22,335 nucleotides of DNA from Rickettsiales bacterium (GCA_031289855.1 JAITOR010000065.1:1-22335); one strand, 5' to 3'. Positions 1-6,131 are shown, counted from the first letter of the stretch. A program made the numbers and translations. Notes: a model not told the origin generated them from the letters alone.

Positions 1-7
1 AATCATA

Positions 8-49
8 TAAGAGTAATAGACTCTTAGGAGAGAACATAAGTAATTCTCT
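8..49 (+). other. Two tandem hairpins, possible 3' part of an RNA or mRNA tail
   Basis: Two perfect short hairpins follow each other: TAAGAGT (8-14) with ACTCTTA (20-26), loop of 5; and AGAGAA (29-34) with TTCTCT (44-49), loop of 9. A strong terminator follows at 67-97. The series of stems ending in a terminator could be the 3' end of a small structured RNA, or the 3'UTR of a gene whose last codons lie at 1-27 (frame 1 reaches TAG at 25-27). I do not recognise an RNA family; the 5' part lies outside the window. Confidence 0.35.
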
Positions 50-66
50 GCGGAAGCATTCTATTA

Positions 67-97
67 AAACACTACTCGAAAGAGTAGTGTTTTTTTT
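67..97 (+). terminator. Strong Rho-independent terminator
   Basis: An 11-bp stem AAACACTACTC (67-77) pairs with GAGTAGTGTTT (82-92) around a GAAA tetraloop (78-81), and a T-run continues to 97. It ends whatever transcript enters from the left edge and insulates the promoter at 141-169. Confidence 0.93.
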
Positions 98-140
98 GAC
101 AAAATTTTTTAATGGATAAATGGATTGTATTAAAATAAAT

Positions 141-169
141 TTGCAAAAAAATAAAAAATGTTGTATAAT
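141..169 (+). promoter_or_regulatory. Sigma70-type promoter of the split-barrel gene
   Basis: TTGCAA (141-146), a 17-base A-rich spacer, then TATAAT (164-169). The predicted start is near 176, giving a leader of about 19 nt to the ATG at 195. No Shine-Dalgarno sequence is seen in that leader. Confidence 0.7.
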
Positions 170-194
170 AAAATATAGATAAAGTTTTAAATAT

Positions 195-593
195 ATGGAT
201 AAGGTTTTAAATTTTTTAAAAGAAAGTAAAATATTTTATGTTGCAACCATCGATAATGATGTGCCAAGAGTTAGACCATTTGGTGTTGCACTTTCTATTG
301 ATGGAAAATTAAGTATTTGTACCGGATCCTTCAAGGATGTTTACAAACAAATTATGATTAATAAAAACATAGAGATATCTTCCACTCTTTCAAATGGTAA
401 TTTTATAAGGATTAGTGGAAAAGTTTTTGATAATTCGAAATCGCAAAATAAAGAAAAATTTTTCACAGAATTTCCAAGATTAAAAAATATTTACAAGGAC
501 AAAGAAGAAGAATTTGCCGTGTTAACATTTGAAAAAGCATCAGTAAAAATTATTACCATGAGCGACAATGGCACGGATGAATTTTATGTATAA
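195..593 (+). CDS. Pyridoxamine 5'-phosphate oxidase-like FMN-binding split-barrel protein
   Basis: A 132-residue single-domain protein of the PNPOx-like split-barrel fold. The N-terminal pattern FLKESKIFYVATIDNDVPRV, then RPFGVALSIDGKLSICTG and KDVYKQI, is typical of the small flavin-binding family annotated as pyridoxamine 5'-phosphate oxidase family protein. Such proteins bind FMN or a related cofactor, usually as dimers in the cytoplasm, and most lack a proven substrate. The length fits the short version of the family, not true PdxH (about 210 residues), so vitamin B6 synthesis should not be assumed. It stands alone behind its own promoter and stops 3 nt before the 3' end of the convergent tRNA-Arg. 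The family call is good; the reaction is unknown. Confidence 0.85.
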   Translation: MDKVLNFLKESKIFYVATIDNDVPRVRPFGVALSIDGKLSICTGSFKDVYKQIMINKNIEISSTLSNGNFIRISGKVFDNSKSQNKEKFFTEFPRLKNIYKDKEEEFAVLTFEKASVKIITMSDNGTDEFYV

Positions 594-596
594 ATA

Positions 597-672
597 TGGT
601 GTTCACGGTGGGAATTGAACCCACGACCTACCGCTTAGGAGGCGATCGCTCTATCCACTGAGCTACGAGAAC
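597..672 (-). tRNA. tRNA-Arg (anticodon CCU)
   Basis: The minus strand folds into a complete cloverleaf of 76 nt including an encoded CCA (597-599). The acceptor is GTTCTCG/CGTGAAC, the D-stem is GCTC/GAGC, the anticodon loop is CTCCTAA, and the T-arm is GTGGG TTCAATT CCCAC. Anticodon CCU reads AGG codons for arginine. The acceptor stem has one U5:U68 mismatch. The gene converges on the split-barrel gene with 3 nt between them, and no terminator is visible after the CCA. Confidence 0.95.
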
Positions 673-716
673 TACATTTTATATATTACAATCTTTTTTT
701 TAAAAGTAAAGTAAAA

Positions 717-744
717 TTGCTTTTTTCTTTAACAATCATATGAT
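717..744 (+). promoter_or_regulatory. Promoter giving a leaderless start for the 84-aa membrane protein
   Basis: TTGCTT (717-722), a 16-base spacer, TATGAT (739-744). The ATG at 751 lies 6 bases after the -10 box, so the predicted transcription start is the A of the start codon. Confidence 0.55.
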
Positions 745-750
745 GAAATA

Positions 751-1005
751 ATGATAAAACTAATCATTATTGGTGTAATCCTTGGATTTGCAAATTCCTA
801 TCTAATAGAAAGGTCAATAAAAACTCTTATACAAAAGAAAAAAAAACATTTATTTATATTTGGATTTTTATTTAGAATTACCTTTATATGTTTAGTATTT
901 TACATATTTCTTGATAAAAATTTTTTAAATGCAATATATATGATACTTGGTTTTACGATAGTAAAAATCGGCTACATTGTGTATAAAAATTATTTTACAA
1001 AATAA
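751..1005 (+). CDS. Small three-helix membrane protein, possibly AtpR/ATP synthase I-like
   Basis: An 84-residue protein with three hydrophobic helices at about residues 2-17, 36-56 and 60-78, separated by a basic KKKKH loop. The arrangement of the last two helices, with an Arg in GFLFRITF and the ending MILGFTIVKI, resembles AtpR, the small helper subunit of N-type ATPases, and more loosely ATP synthase subunit I. No atp genes lie in the window, so this is only a resemblance. The start is supported by a promoter placing the transcription start on the ATG. The 3' end overlaps the convergent nucleosidase gene by 16 nt. An uncharacterised small membrane protein is the safe call. Confidence 0.6.
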   Translation: MIKLIIIGVILGFANSYLIERSIKTLIQKKKKHLFIFGFLFRITFICLVFYIFLDKNFLNAIYMILGFTIVKIGYIVYKNYFTK

Positions 1006-1577
1006 TCATACATAATTTCCGCCGAACTCTTAACATTGTTTTTCCAATCTTTACCACCATCAGCATCCAATCCATCAGTGATATACTTAATTGAAACAAA
1101 ATCTATTCCTTCTAATTTGCACACTCTTGCCAAAGCATATCCTTCCATATCATATACATCCATTACTTTATCAACTTCACCATTGGTTACAAAACCATCA
1201 CCAGTACCACAAATTGCATTCGGTAAATCGGTAATTAACTCCCTGTGTTCTATAATCGCTTGTGTCTTTGATGAATTTGTTAAAACATCGCTTGGAGTTA
1301 CATAATTGTCGTAGCCAAAAATTCTCACATCCATGTCTCTCTGCAAAAATTTATTACAATAAACTAATTCACCTTTTTTAAATTTCTTACTGCCAACTGA
1401 ACCAAGATTTACAACATATTTTGGTTTATTTTGTTGTATCCTTTTAGTCAAATGATAGGTGGCATTTATCTTCCCTACACCAGTAAAAATTATATTAGAA
1501 GTAAGTTTTTCAAAAAGCCCCTCACTCTCCTCTTTACAAGCAATCACTATCAAACAATCTTTTAAATCAAATTTCAT
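990..1577 (-). CDS. MTA/SAH nucleosidase-like purine nucleosidase
   Basis: A 195-residue protein of the PNP/UDP phosphorylase superfamily (COG0775-type). Visible motifs are TGVGKINA (residues 32-39), NLGSVGS, CGTGDGFV and YDMEGYALARVC. The Glu in DMEG matches the ribose-binding residue of 5'-methylthioadenosine/S-adenosylhomocysteine nucleosidase, and the Asp in KYITDGLD matches the catalytic Asp. Such enzymes cleave adenine from MTA, SAH or 5'-deoxyadenosine and prevent inhibition of SAM-dependent reactions. It is shorter than typical MtnN (about 230), so substrate choice may differ; futalosine or another nucleoside is possible. The ATG at 1577 lies 1 nt after the stop of the upstream CPHC gene, so the two are an operon. 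The 3' end overlaps the facing gene. Confidence 0.8.
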   Translation of the reverse strand: MKFDLKDCLIVIACKEESEGLFEKLTSNIIFTGVGKINATYHLTKRIQQNKPKYVVNLGSVGSKKFKKGELVYCNKFLQRDMDVRIFGYDNYVTPSDVLTNSSKTQAIIEHRELITDLPNAICGTGDGFVTNGEVDKVMDVYDMEGYALARVCKLEGIDFVSIKYITDGLDADGGKDWKNNVKSSAEIMYDYFVK

Positions 1578-1578
1578 A

Positions 1579-1977
1579 TCATTTTGTATGTTTATTAACT
1601 AAATCTTGCACTGACACCTTTAAAGCATCACTGAATCCCAATACATAATCTTTTCCAATTACAAATACAGGTGTTCCAACCCTATCTTCTGGAATTCCAA
1701 ATTCTTTTACTTTTTTCAACAATAAATCAACATTTTTTTGTTCTTTTCTTATGTCATAATATACAACATTTACTGCACCATTAAAAGGATTGGTGTTTAA
1801 CCATTGCTCAGCAAACATGCAATGGGGACATCCTTCCTGTACAAATACTGATAATTCAATATTGCCATTACCACCTTTTACCTCTTCATTTCTAAAATGA
1901 GATTTAAAAGCAAAGCAACTAAAAGCCAAAAAACAAACCAATAAAATTGCTATTTTAAAAATATTTTTCTTTTCCAT
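1579..1977 (-). CDS. Exported thioredoxin/glutaredoxin-like protein (CPHC)
   Basis: The likely start is the ATG at 1977, giving 132 residues; the open frame extends upstream but overlaps the facing gene and its promoter. MEKKN, a hydrophobic stretch IFKIAILLVCFLAFSCFA and then polar sequence form a signal peptide, probably cut after CFA. The domain begins ELSVFVQEGCPHC, with the redox motif CPHC and the cis-proline segment GTPVFVIG. CPHC is the DsbA-type active site, so a periplasmic thiol-disulfide role is plausible. The domain is a minimal thioredoxin fold without the DsbA helical insertion. A TATAAT (1993-1988) lies only 10 nt upstream, implying a nearly leaderless mRNA. It is transcribed with the nucleosidase gene; no functional link is evident. 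Confidence 0.78.
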   Translation of the reverse strand: MEKKNIFKIAILLVCFLAFSCFAFKSHFRNEEVKGGNGNIELSVFVQEGCPHCMFAEQWLNTNPFNGAVNVVYYDIRKEQKNVDLLLKKVKEFGIPEDRVGTPVFVIGKDYVLGFSDALKVSVQDLVNKHTK

Positions 1978-2032
1978 AATATTTATCATTATAACAAAAT
2001 AAATATAAAGCAAATTTATTTTTACTAAAAAG

Positions 2033-2060
2033 TTGCAAAAAAAAAAAAACAATTTATAAA
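2033..2060 (+). promoter_or_regulatory. GT61 promoter with an A13 tract in its spacer
   Basis: TTGCAA (2033-2038), a 16-base spacer, TATAAA (2055-2060). The spacer is mostly the A13 run. The ATG at 2068 lies 7 bases after the -10 box, so the transcript is predicted to be leaderless. No SD is present. Confidence 0.6.
2037..2049. repeat. Homopolymer A13
   Basis: Thirteen consecutive A residues overlap the end of the -35 box and fill most of the spacer of the GT61 promoter. A one-base change in tract length would change the -35/-10 spacing. Confidence 0.9.
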
Positions 2061-2067
2061 TACAACT

Positions 2068-3243
2068 ATGGAAAAGTGGGAAAAGAGCCAAACAACAAAT
2101 TATTTAGCCAACAAAGATTTATTTGTTAATTTTTTCAATAATATTAAAAATCCAAATAGAAAATTAAAAATTAGAAAAATAAAAAACAGAATAATTTGTA
2201 AACAATATAATCAAGTGGAATATTTGAATATAGCAATAGGAAAAAAAGTCACAAAATATAATGAAGATTGTGTTTTATTGGATGTAAGAGATTGGACCTA
2301 CAATCATTATGGGCATTTCATGGTCGATGTTATGAATAGAATGTGGTATCTTCAAGATGAAAAGTATAAAAAAATGAAAATAATTTGTTGTTTAGAAGAT
2401 TATTCTTATTTATTTGAATGGTTTTATCTGCTCGGAATACAAAAAGAGCAAATTATTTTAATAAAAGAGGGGGAATATTACAAGTTTAAATCCATTTATG
2501 TACCTGAACAATCTATGGGTTCTCTATATGGAACCAATAATTTACATTATAATTTTGTAAAAACATTTAATGAAATTTCAAAAAATGTTTCTGATAAATA
2601 CAATTATGAAAAAATATTTATATCAAGAAAAAAAATTGTTGGATCCGGATTACATAAAAATATATGTGATAATATATTTGGCGAACATAAAATAGCAAAA
2701 ATTTTTGAAAAAAATGGTTATAAAATAATTTATCCAGAAGATTATTCGTTGATTGAGCAGGTTCAATTATTTAAAAAATGTAAAGTTTTAGCAAGTATAG
2801 GTGGTTCAGGTTTGCATAATTCTGTTTTTTTACCTGATAAAAGTGAAGTTGTATGTCTTTTTCGCGATTATCATTACACAAGTTTTTCCTGTCAATGCGC
2901 GATTGATTTTTTGAAGGGGCATACAACAAATTACATTGATGCATCTATAAATCCATTTTCGTATATTTACGGAACAATTCCCGCCTGTTCGAATTGTATA
3001 GTTGGAGTAAATCAATTTGTTAAGAATTTTTTTGATGATAAAGGATTTGTGTATAAATTAAAGGATTTAGAAGTTAACAAAGAGGAATTTTTGCAATATA
3101 TTATAGATTTTGGAAAAAGGTACGGAATGGAAAGAAAGGCAAATAGGCCCAAAAGTCGTATCCCAAAATTTTTAGTGATGATGATGTGTGCGGTAATGTT
3201 TAACAAGAGAAAAAGACATCAGTTTAGAAAAAAATTTTTTTGA
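2068..3243 (+). CDS. Glycosyltransferase family 61 protein (DUF563)
   Basis: A 391-residue protein with the GT61 layout. NHYGHFMVDVMNRMW (about residues 79-93) is the family's His-containing N-terminal motif. IFISRKK follows mid-protein, then EKNGYKIIYPEDYSLIEQVQ and ASIGGSGLHNSVFLP, the C-terminal donor-site signature. GT61 enzymes transfer sugars during surface polysaccharide or glycoconjugate synthesis. No signal peptide is seen. The C-terminus is very basic with a short hydrophobic segment (FLVMMMCAVMF), which could attach it to the inner face of the membrane. It converges on the FkbM methyltransferase gene, and the pair looks like a small surface-glycan locus. The sugar and acceptor are unknown. 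The A13 tract in the promoter spacer suggests length-dependent expression. Confidence 0.87.
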   Translation: MEKWEKSQTTNYLANKDLFVNFFNNIKNPNRKLKIRKIKNRIICKQYNQVEYLNIAIGKKVTKYNEDCVLLDVRDWTYNHYGHFMVDVMNRMWYLQDEKYKKMKIICCLEDYSYLFEWFYLLGIQKEQIILIKEGEYYKFKSIYVPEQSMGSLYGTNNLHYNFVKTFNEISKNVSDKYNYEKIFISRKKIVGSGLHKNICDNIFGEHKIAKIFEKNGYKIIYPEDYSLIEQVQLFKKCKVLASIGGSGLHNSVFLPDKSEVVCLFRDYHYTSFSCQCAIDFLKGHTTNYIDASINPFSYIYGTIPACSNCIVGVNQFVKNFFDDKGFVYKLKDLEVNKEEFLQYIIDFGKRYGMERKANRPKSRIPKFLVMMMCAVMFNKRKRHQFRKKFF

Positions 3244-3266
3244 ATTCTATATGTATACGAATTCAA
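3240..3266. terminator. Hairpin between convergent glycan genes
   Basis: TTGAATTC (3240-3247) and GAATTCAA (3259-3266) form a perfect 8-bp stem with an 11-nt loop. The stop codon of the GT61 gene lies inside it. Only a weak T-rich stretch follows, so termination is plausible but not certain. Confidence 0.45.
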
Positions 3267-3267
3267 T

Positions 3268-4080
3268 TTAAATCCAATCTAAATAAATATTTGTAATACC
3301 ATTATCTTTTATCAACTTATTTAACCTTTCCATCTTTTCTTTTCCATCTTTAAATGCTCTTTCATGGGTTTCACACACAATATACTTTATATTTTTATAA
3401 ATACCGCTTTCTATCATATTTTCAATCACATCAAATTCTGCCCCTTCAATGTCTAATTTACACATATATATATCTTTCCCATTATCCTTAATTACTCTTT
3501 GCAAATAATTTGAAAAATTTACGGTAGGAACTTTAAAAACATTCCCTTTCCCTTTATTCATAAAACCGCTAATACTGCCACCTTCATCAAACTGAGAATG
3601 AAAACAAAATTCAACATCCACATTCTTATTGAAAATAGCCTTCTGTTCAATAATAACATTTTTATTGTTGTAATATCGTTTTTTTAAGAATTCAGCAGCG
3701 AAAGGATTTGGCTCAAATGCATAAACTTTCGCACAACGATTTAAAGCAATATCGGTAATTAAGCCCTTATTCATTCCACCATCAATAAAAATATCATCCT
3801 CATTCATTTCGTAGAACATGAATCTGTATTTTTCTGGTACATACGCATTTTTCAACATCTTCTCAAGATACCTATTGTCATTTGGAATAATTGCCCTTTG
3901 TAATCTATACAATATTTCCTTTATTTCGGTATCATTCGCAAAAAATATAGCGTCATTGCCAATATCATTCAATGATTTTTGAGATATTGACTTACGTGAA
4001 TAACATTTGTTTCTAAAACAATGACGATTTTCTTTTTTAAGAATAAAAAGTGCCATAAGATTTACTAATTTTTTATTCAT
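3268..4080 (-). CDS. FkbM-family SAM-dependent methyltransferase
   Basis: A 270-residue protein starting at the ATG at 4080, preceded by GGAGG (4090-4086) 5 nt upstream; an in-frame TTG at 4092 is rejected because it overlaps that SD. The SAM-binding fold is visible as FIDGGMNKGLITDIA (family form D-x-G-x-N-x-G), VYAFEPNP with the acidic residue after the second strand, and CKLDIEGAEFDVIENM, the FkbM hallmark. FkbM proteins O-methylate sugars or polyketides, and in bacterial surface loci they usually cap or decorate glycans. The N-terminal 80 residues, rich in Lys/Arg and Cys, are less typical. It is one of the few genes here with a strong SD, and that SD is buried in a hairpin downstream of a (CT)13 tract. 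Convergent with GT61. Confidence 0.88.
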   Translation of the reverse strand: MNKKLVNLMALFILKKENRHCFRNKCYSRKSISQKSLNDIGNDAIFFANDTEIKEILYRLQRAIIPNDNRYLEKMLKNAYVPEKYRFMFYEMNEDDIFIDGGMNKGLITDIALNRCAKVYAFEPNPFAAEFLKKRYYNNKNVIIEQKAIFNKNVDVEFCFHSQFDEGGSISGFMNKGKGNVFKVPTVNFSNYLQRVIKDNGKDIYMCKLDIEGAEFDVIENMIESGIYKNIKYIVCETHERAFKDGKEKMERLNKLIKDNGITNIYLDWI

Positions 4081-4085
4081 GAATT

Positions 4086-4106
4086 CCTCCAATTATAAAT
4101 TGGAAG
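4086..4106 (-). promoter_or_regulatory. SD-sequestering hairpin before the FkbM gene
   Basis: In the minus-strand mRNA, bases 4106-4098 pair with 4094-4086 over 9 bp (one G-U pair) around a UAU loop. The 3' arm contains the whole GGAGG ribosome-binding site, and the ATG follows 5 nt later. This is the geometry of a translational switch or RNA thermometer. The same DNA holds a TATAAT-like word (4097-4092), so a DNA operator or second promoter is an alternative. Confidence 0.6.
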
Positions 4107-4134
4107 GTAGAATGAATAGAAGAGTCCTTACTTA

Positions 4135-4160
4135 CTCTCTCTCTCTCTCTCTCTCTCTCT
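4135..4160. repeat. (CT)13 dinucleotide microsatellite
   Basis: Thirteen uninterrupted CT units, read as (AG)13 in the FkbM transcript. It lies between the predicted FkbM promoter and its SD hairpin, 54 nt upstream of the ATG. It is the only long dinucleotide repeat in the window. Confidence 0.97.
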
Positions 4161-4171
4161 GGGCTGGCGAA

Positions 4172-4199
4172 GTTATATATTTCATAAAATAAATCACAA
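4172..4199 (-). promoter_or_regulatory. Predicted promoter of the FkbM gene
   Basis: On the minus strand TTGTGA (4199-4194), a 16-base spacer and TATAAC (4177-4172). The predicted start is near 4165, so the mRNA would begin just before the (AG)13 tract and carry a leader of about 85 nt. Confidence 0.5.
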
Positions 4200-4535
4200 C
4201 ATTACAACTTCATAATAAACCACCAAAAATAAAAGTCAAATTCATTCACCAATAAATTCACTATCCTACAATTTTTTTTTCAAATCATCCTCCTTATATT
4301 GTTTTCATTAATCATAATACACATAATATAACCATATATTTTTATTATATATTATAAACAATATTTACGGAAGTACTTTTTTTGAAAATATTTTTTATCC
4401 ACAATCGCCCCTATAATCGCTTTCACCCCACTTCCCCTAAAGAAAGCAAACGAAATAAGATTTACGAAGTAAAATCAAAATTGAGAATAAGAATGTAATA
4501 AAGAAAACAAATTTATTTTTTCAATCCCCGTTATT
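4200..4535. other. Gene-free AT-rich region
   Basis: No convincing coding frame. Contents: on the minus strand a perfect AAGGAGG (4295-4289) with a TTG 5 nt downstream and a run of nine A (4280-4272), but the frame closes after five codons; several TATA-rich words at 4310-4370; and a patch richer in G+C at 4401-4455. None is assigned a function with confidence. Confidence 0.6.
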
Positions 4536-4552
4536 AAACAATTAAATTGTTT
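4536..4552. promoter_or_regulatory. 17-bp palindrome over the -35 box of the HAD-pnuC operon
   Basis: AAACAATT (4536-4543), central A, AATTGTTT (4545-4552): a perfect inverted repeat. Its right arm contains the TTGTTT used as -35 box (4547-4552). This is a natural place for a repressor operator. Because T-rich sequence follows, it could instead act as an AT-only terminator for a transcript from the left. Confidence 0.5.
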
Positions 4553-4574
4553 TTTATTTTTAATCAAATATAAT
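4547..4574 (+). promoter_or_regulatory. Promoter of the HAD-pnuC operon
   Basis: TTGTTT (4547-4552), a 16-base T-rich spacer, TATAAT (4569-4574). The predicted start is near 4581, 18 nt before the ATG at 4599, with no SD. The first 15 bases are identical to the serC promoter at 7324. Confidence 0.68.
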
Positions 4575-4598
4575 GAATCTAATAACTTAAATTTTTTT

Positions 4599-5573
4599 AT
4601 GGAAATTAAAATAAACAGCAATCTATTGCAAGTAAAAGATAATTTTGATATTTTTATATTTGATGCCTATGGTGTTTTTTATAATGGAAACACATTTTTT
4701 GAAGGTGCATTAGATGTAATGGAACGATTGATTTTAGAGGGAAAAATTGTTTACATATTGTCAAATACAACCGCCGATGCCGAAAATAATATAAAAAAAT
4801 ACGCAGAAAAAGGAATGTTAAAGGGTAAACATTATATAGAATTTATATCTTCCGGTGAAGTTTTGAAAGATGTTTTTACTAATGGTAAATTAAATTTTAA
4901 AACAAAACCAAATGTAAAAAAAGTTTATGTTTCTGGCAAAAAAAATGATGCTCTCTTTAAAAATTCAACATATATACAAGTTGATAATTTAAAGGATGCT
5001 GATTTTATTTACTTGTCAGCCCAAAGATTTAGCAAAGATGAGTATGAAAAATTAAAAGACAAATACGGAAAATATTTATTTGAAACAAAAAAAAGCACAG
5101 AAGAAAAAAAAGAATATTCCAGCACAAATATCGAACCCTATATGGACAAAATAAATGAAATTATCGCAACTGGATTACCAGTTTTAAATGGAAATCCTGA
5201 TTATAGCGCCAATGAAGGTGTAAAAGACGGAACAAATCAATTTTTAATCACACCAGGTTCGATTACAAAAATTTTAAAAGAAAAAGGAATCGAAGTTGTG
5301 GAGTATGGAAAACCTTATTTAACGACCTATGAATATGTTTTTAATGTATTTAAACAAAATAATATTGCTTTTGATAAAGAAAAAACTTGTATGGTTGGCG
5401 ATACATTGAGAACTGATATTAAAGGTGCCAATAATGCAGGAATAAAGTCCGTCTTATGTATTGAAACCGGTATAACCGCAAAACTAATCAATGAAGGAGA
5501 AATTTTAGAAAATTTAATTGCGGTGGAAAAAGTAAAAGTAGATTATTGCATAAAAAGCGTATCGGGTTATTAA
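4599..5573 (+). CDS. HAD-superfamily class IIA hydrolase (TIGR01459-like)
   Basis: A 324-residue cytoplasmic phosphatase-like protein. HAD motif I is IFDAYGVFYNG with nucleophile D22; motif II is YILSNTT (Ser54); motif III Lys is K237 in YGKPYLTTYEY; motif IV is MVGDTLRTDIKGA with D267 and D272. The insertion between motifs II and III is the C2 cap of class IIA enzymes (NagD-like). Motif I has Tyr where most HADs have the second Asp; an aromatic residue there is, from memory, also usual in the TIGR01459 subfamily (DxWGV), which is common in alphaproteobacteria. The substrate is unknown. The pnuC start codon directly follows its stop, so the two are translated in coupling, which hints at a role in nicotinamide ribonucleotide metabolism. 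That link is inference. Confidence 0.85.
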   Translation: MEIKINSNLLQVKDNFDIFIFDAYGVFYNGNTFFEGALDVMERLILEGKIVYILSNTTADAENNIKKYAEKGMLKGKHYIEFISSGEVLKDVFTNGKLNFKTKPNVKKVYVSGKKNDALFKNSTYIQVDNLKDADFIYLSAQRFSKDEYEKLKDKYGKYLFETKKSTEEKKEYSSTNIEPYMDKINEIIATGLPVLNGNPDYSANEGVKDGTNQFLITPGSITKILKEKGIEVVEYGKPYLTTYEYVFNVFKQNNIAFDKEKTCMVGDTLRTDIKGANNAGIKSVLCIETGITAKLINEGEILENLIAVEKVKVDYCIKSVSGY

Positions 5574-6131
5574 ATGATTCTTGATATTTTTATTTCAATT
5601 TTCGGCATATTATATCTTTTGCTTCTTTCAAAAAACAAGAGAGAAGCATGGATAACATTTGCATTGTATGCTCTATTGATGATTTTCAAAACTTACAAAT
5701 TAAACATTTATGCAAATATGTTTGTAAATACATTGATATTGGTTATGTCAATAATAAATTATATAAAATGGAGCAACATAAAAACTGATACAAATGTAAA
5801 AATATCATTTTTAACAAAAAAAGAAAAAGTTTTTTATTTATCAATGATTTTATGTGTATTTTTTGTATTTTATATAATTTTAATTAAGTTTATAAATGGT
5901 GGAAATTCTCAATTTATGGATGCATTTGGTGTGACATTTTCAATAACTGCAATGCCATTATTAAAAGAGAAAAAAATCGAAGGTTGGTTATGTTATGTAT
6001 TTAGCGATATCACAAAAGGATTTTTGTTTCTAATAAATGGTGCATATATTATCTCAGTTTTGTGTTTCTTTTTTACAATTTTGGATGTAAATGGATTTTT
6101 AAAATGGAAAAATAAAAAAGGCACTTATTAA
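5574..6131 (+). CDS. pnuC: PnuC-family nicotinamide riboside transporter
   Basis: A 185-residue integral membrane protein with about six or seven hydrophobic helices. It has the PnuC landmarks: NYIKWSN in the first half, then DAFGVTFSITAMPLLKEKKI, EGWLCYVFSDI, and the C-terminal LDVNGFLKWKN. PnuC proteins take up nicotinamide riboside by facilitated diffusion driven by its phosphorylation inside the cell. It is shorter than typical family members (about 200-240), mainly at the N-terminus. ATG overlaps nothing but abuts the stop of the HAD gene, and no separate SD is obvious, so translation probably depends on the upstream gene. Related PnuX/PnuT carriers for riboflavin or thiamine cannot be excluded from sequence alone. 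Confidence 0.8.
   Translation: MILDIFISIFGILYLLLLSKNKREAWITFALYALLMIFKTYKLNIYANMFVNTLILVMSIINYIKWSNIKTDTNVKISFLTKKEKVFYLSMILCVFFVFYIILIKFINGGNSQFMDAFGVTFSITAMPLLKEKKIEGWLCYVFSDITKGFLFLINGAYIISVLCFFFTILDVNGFLKWKNKKGTY

Noticed and set aside
3..119. Open frame from the left edge to base 119
   Set aside because: It runs straight through a strong terminator hairpin, and its residues look like translated hairpin and T-run sequence.
740..751. Mini-ORF ATG ATG AAA TAA overlapping the ATG of the 84-aa gene
   Set aside because: The same bases form a TATGAT -10 box with a TTGCTT at the right distance, so they are probably not transcribed.
4092..4097. TATAAT at 4097-4092 as the main FkbM promoter
   Set aside because: No acceptable -35 box lies 16-18 bases upstream, and the transcript would lose its own strong SD. 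The upstream TTGTGA-N16-TATAAC fits better, but the alternative is not excluded.
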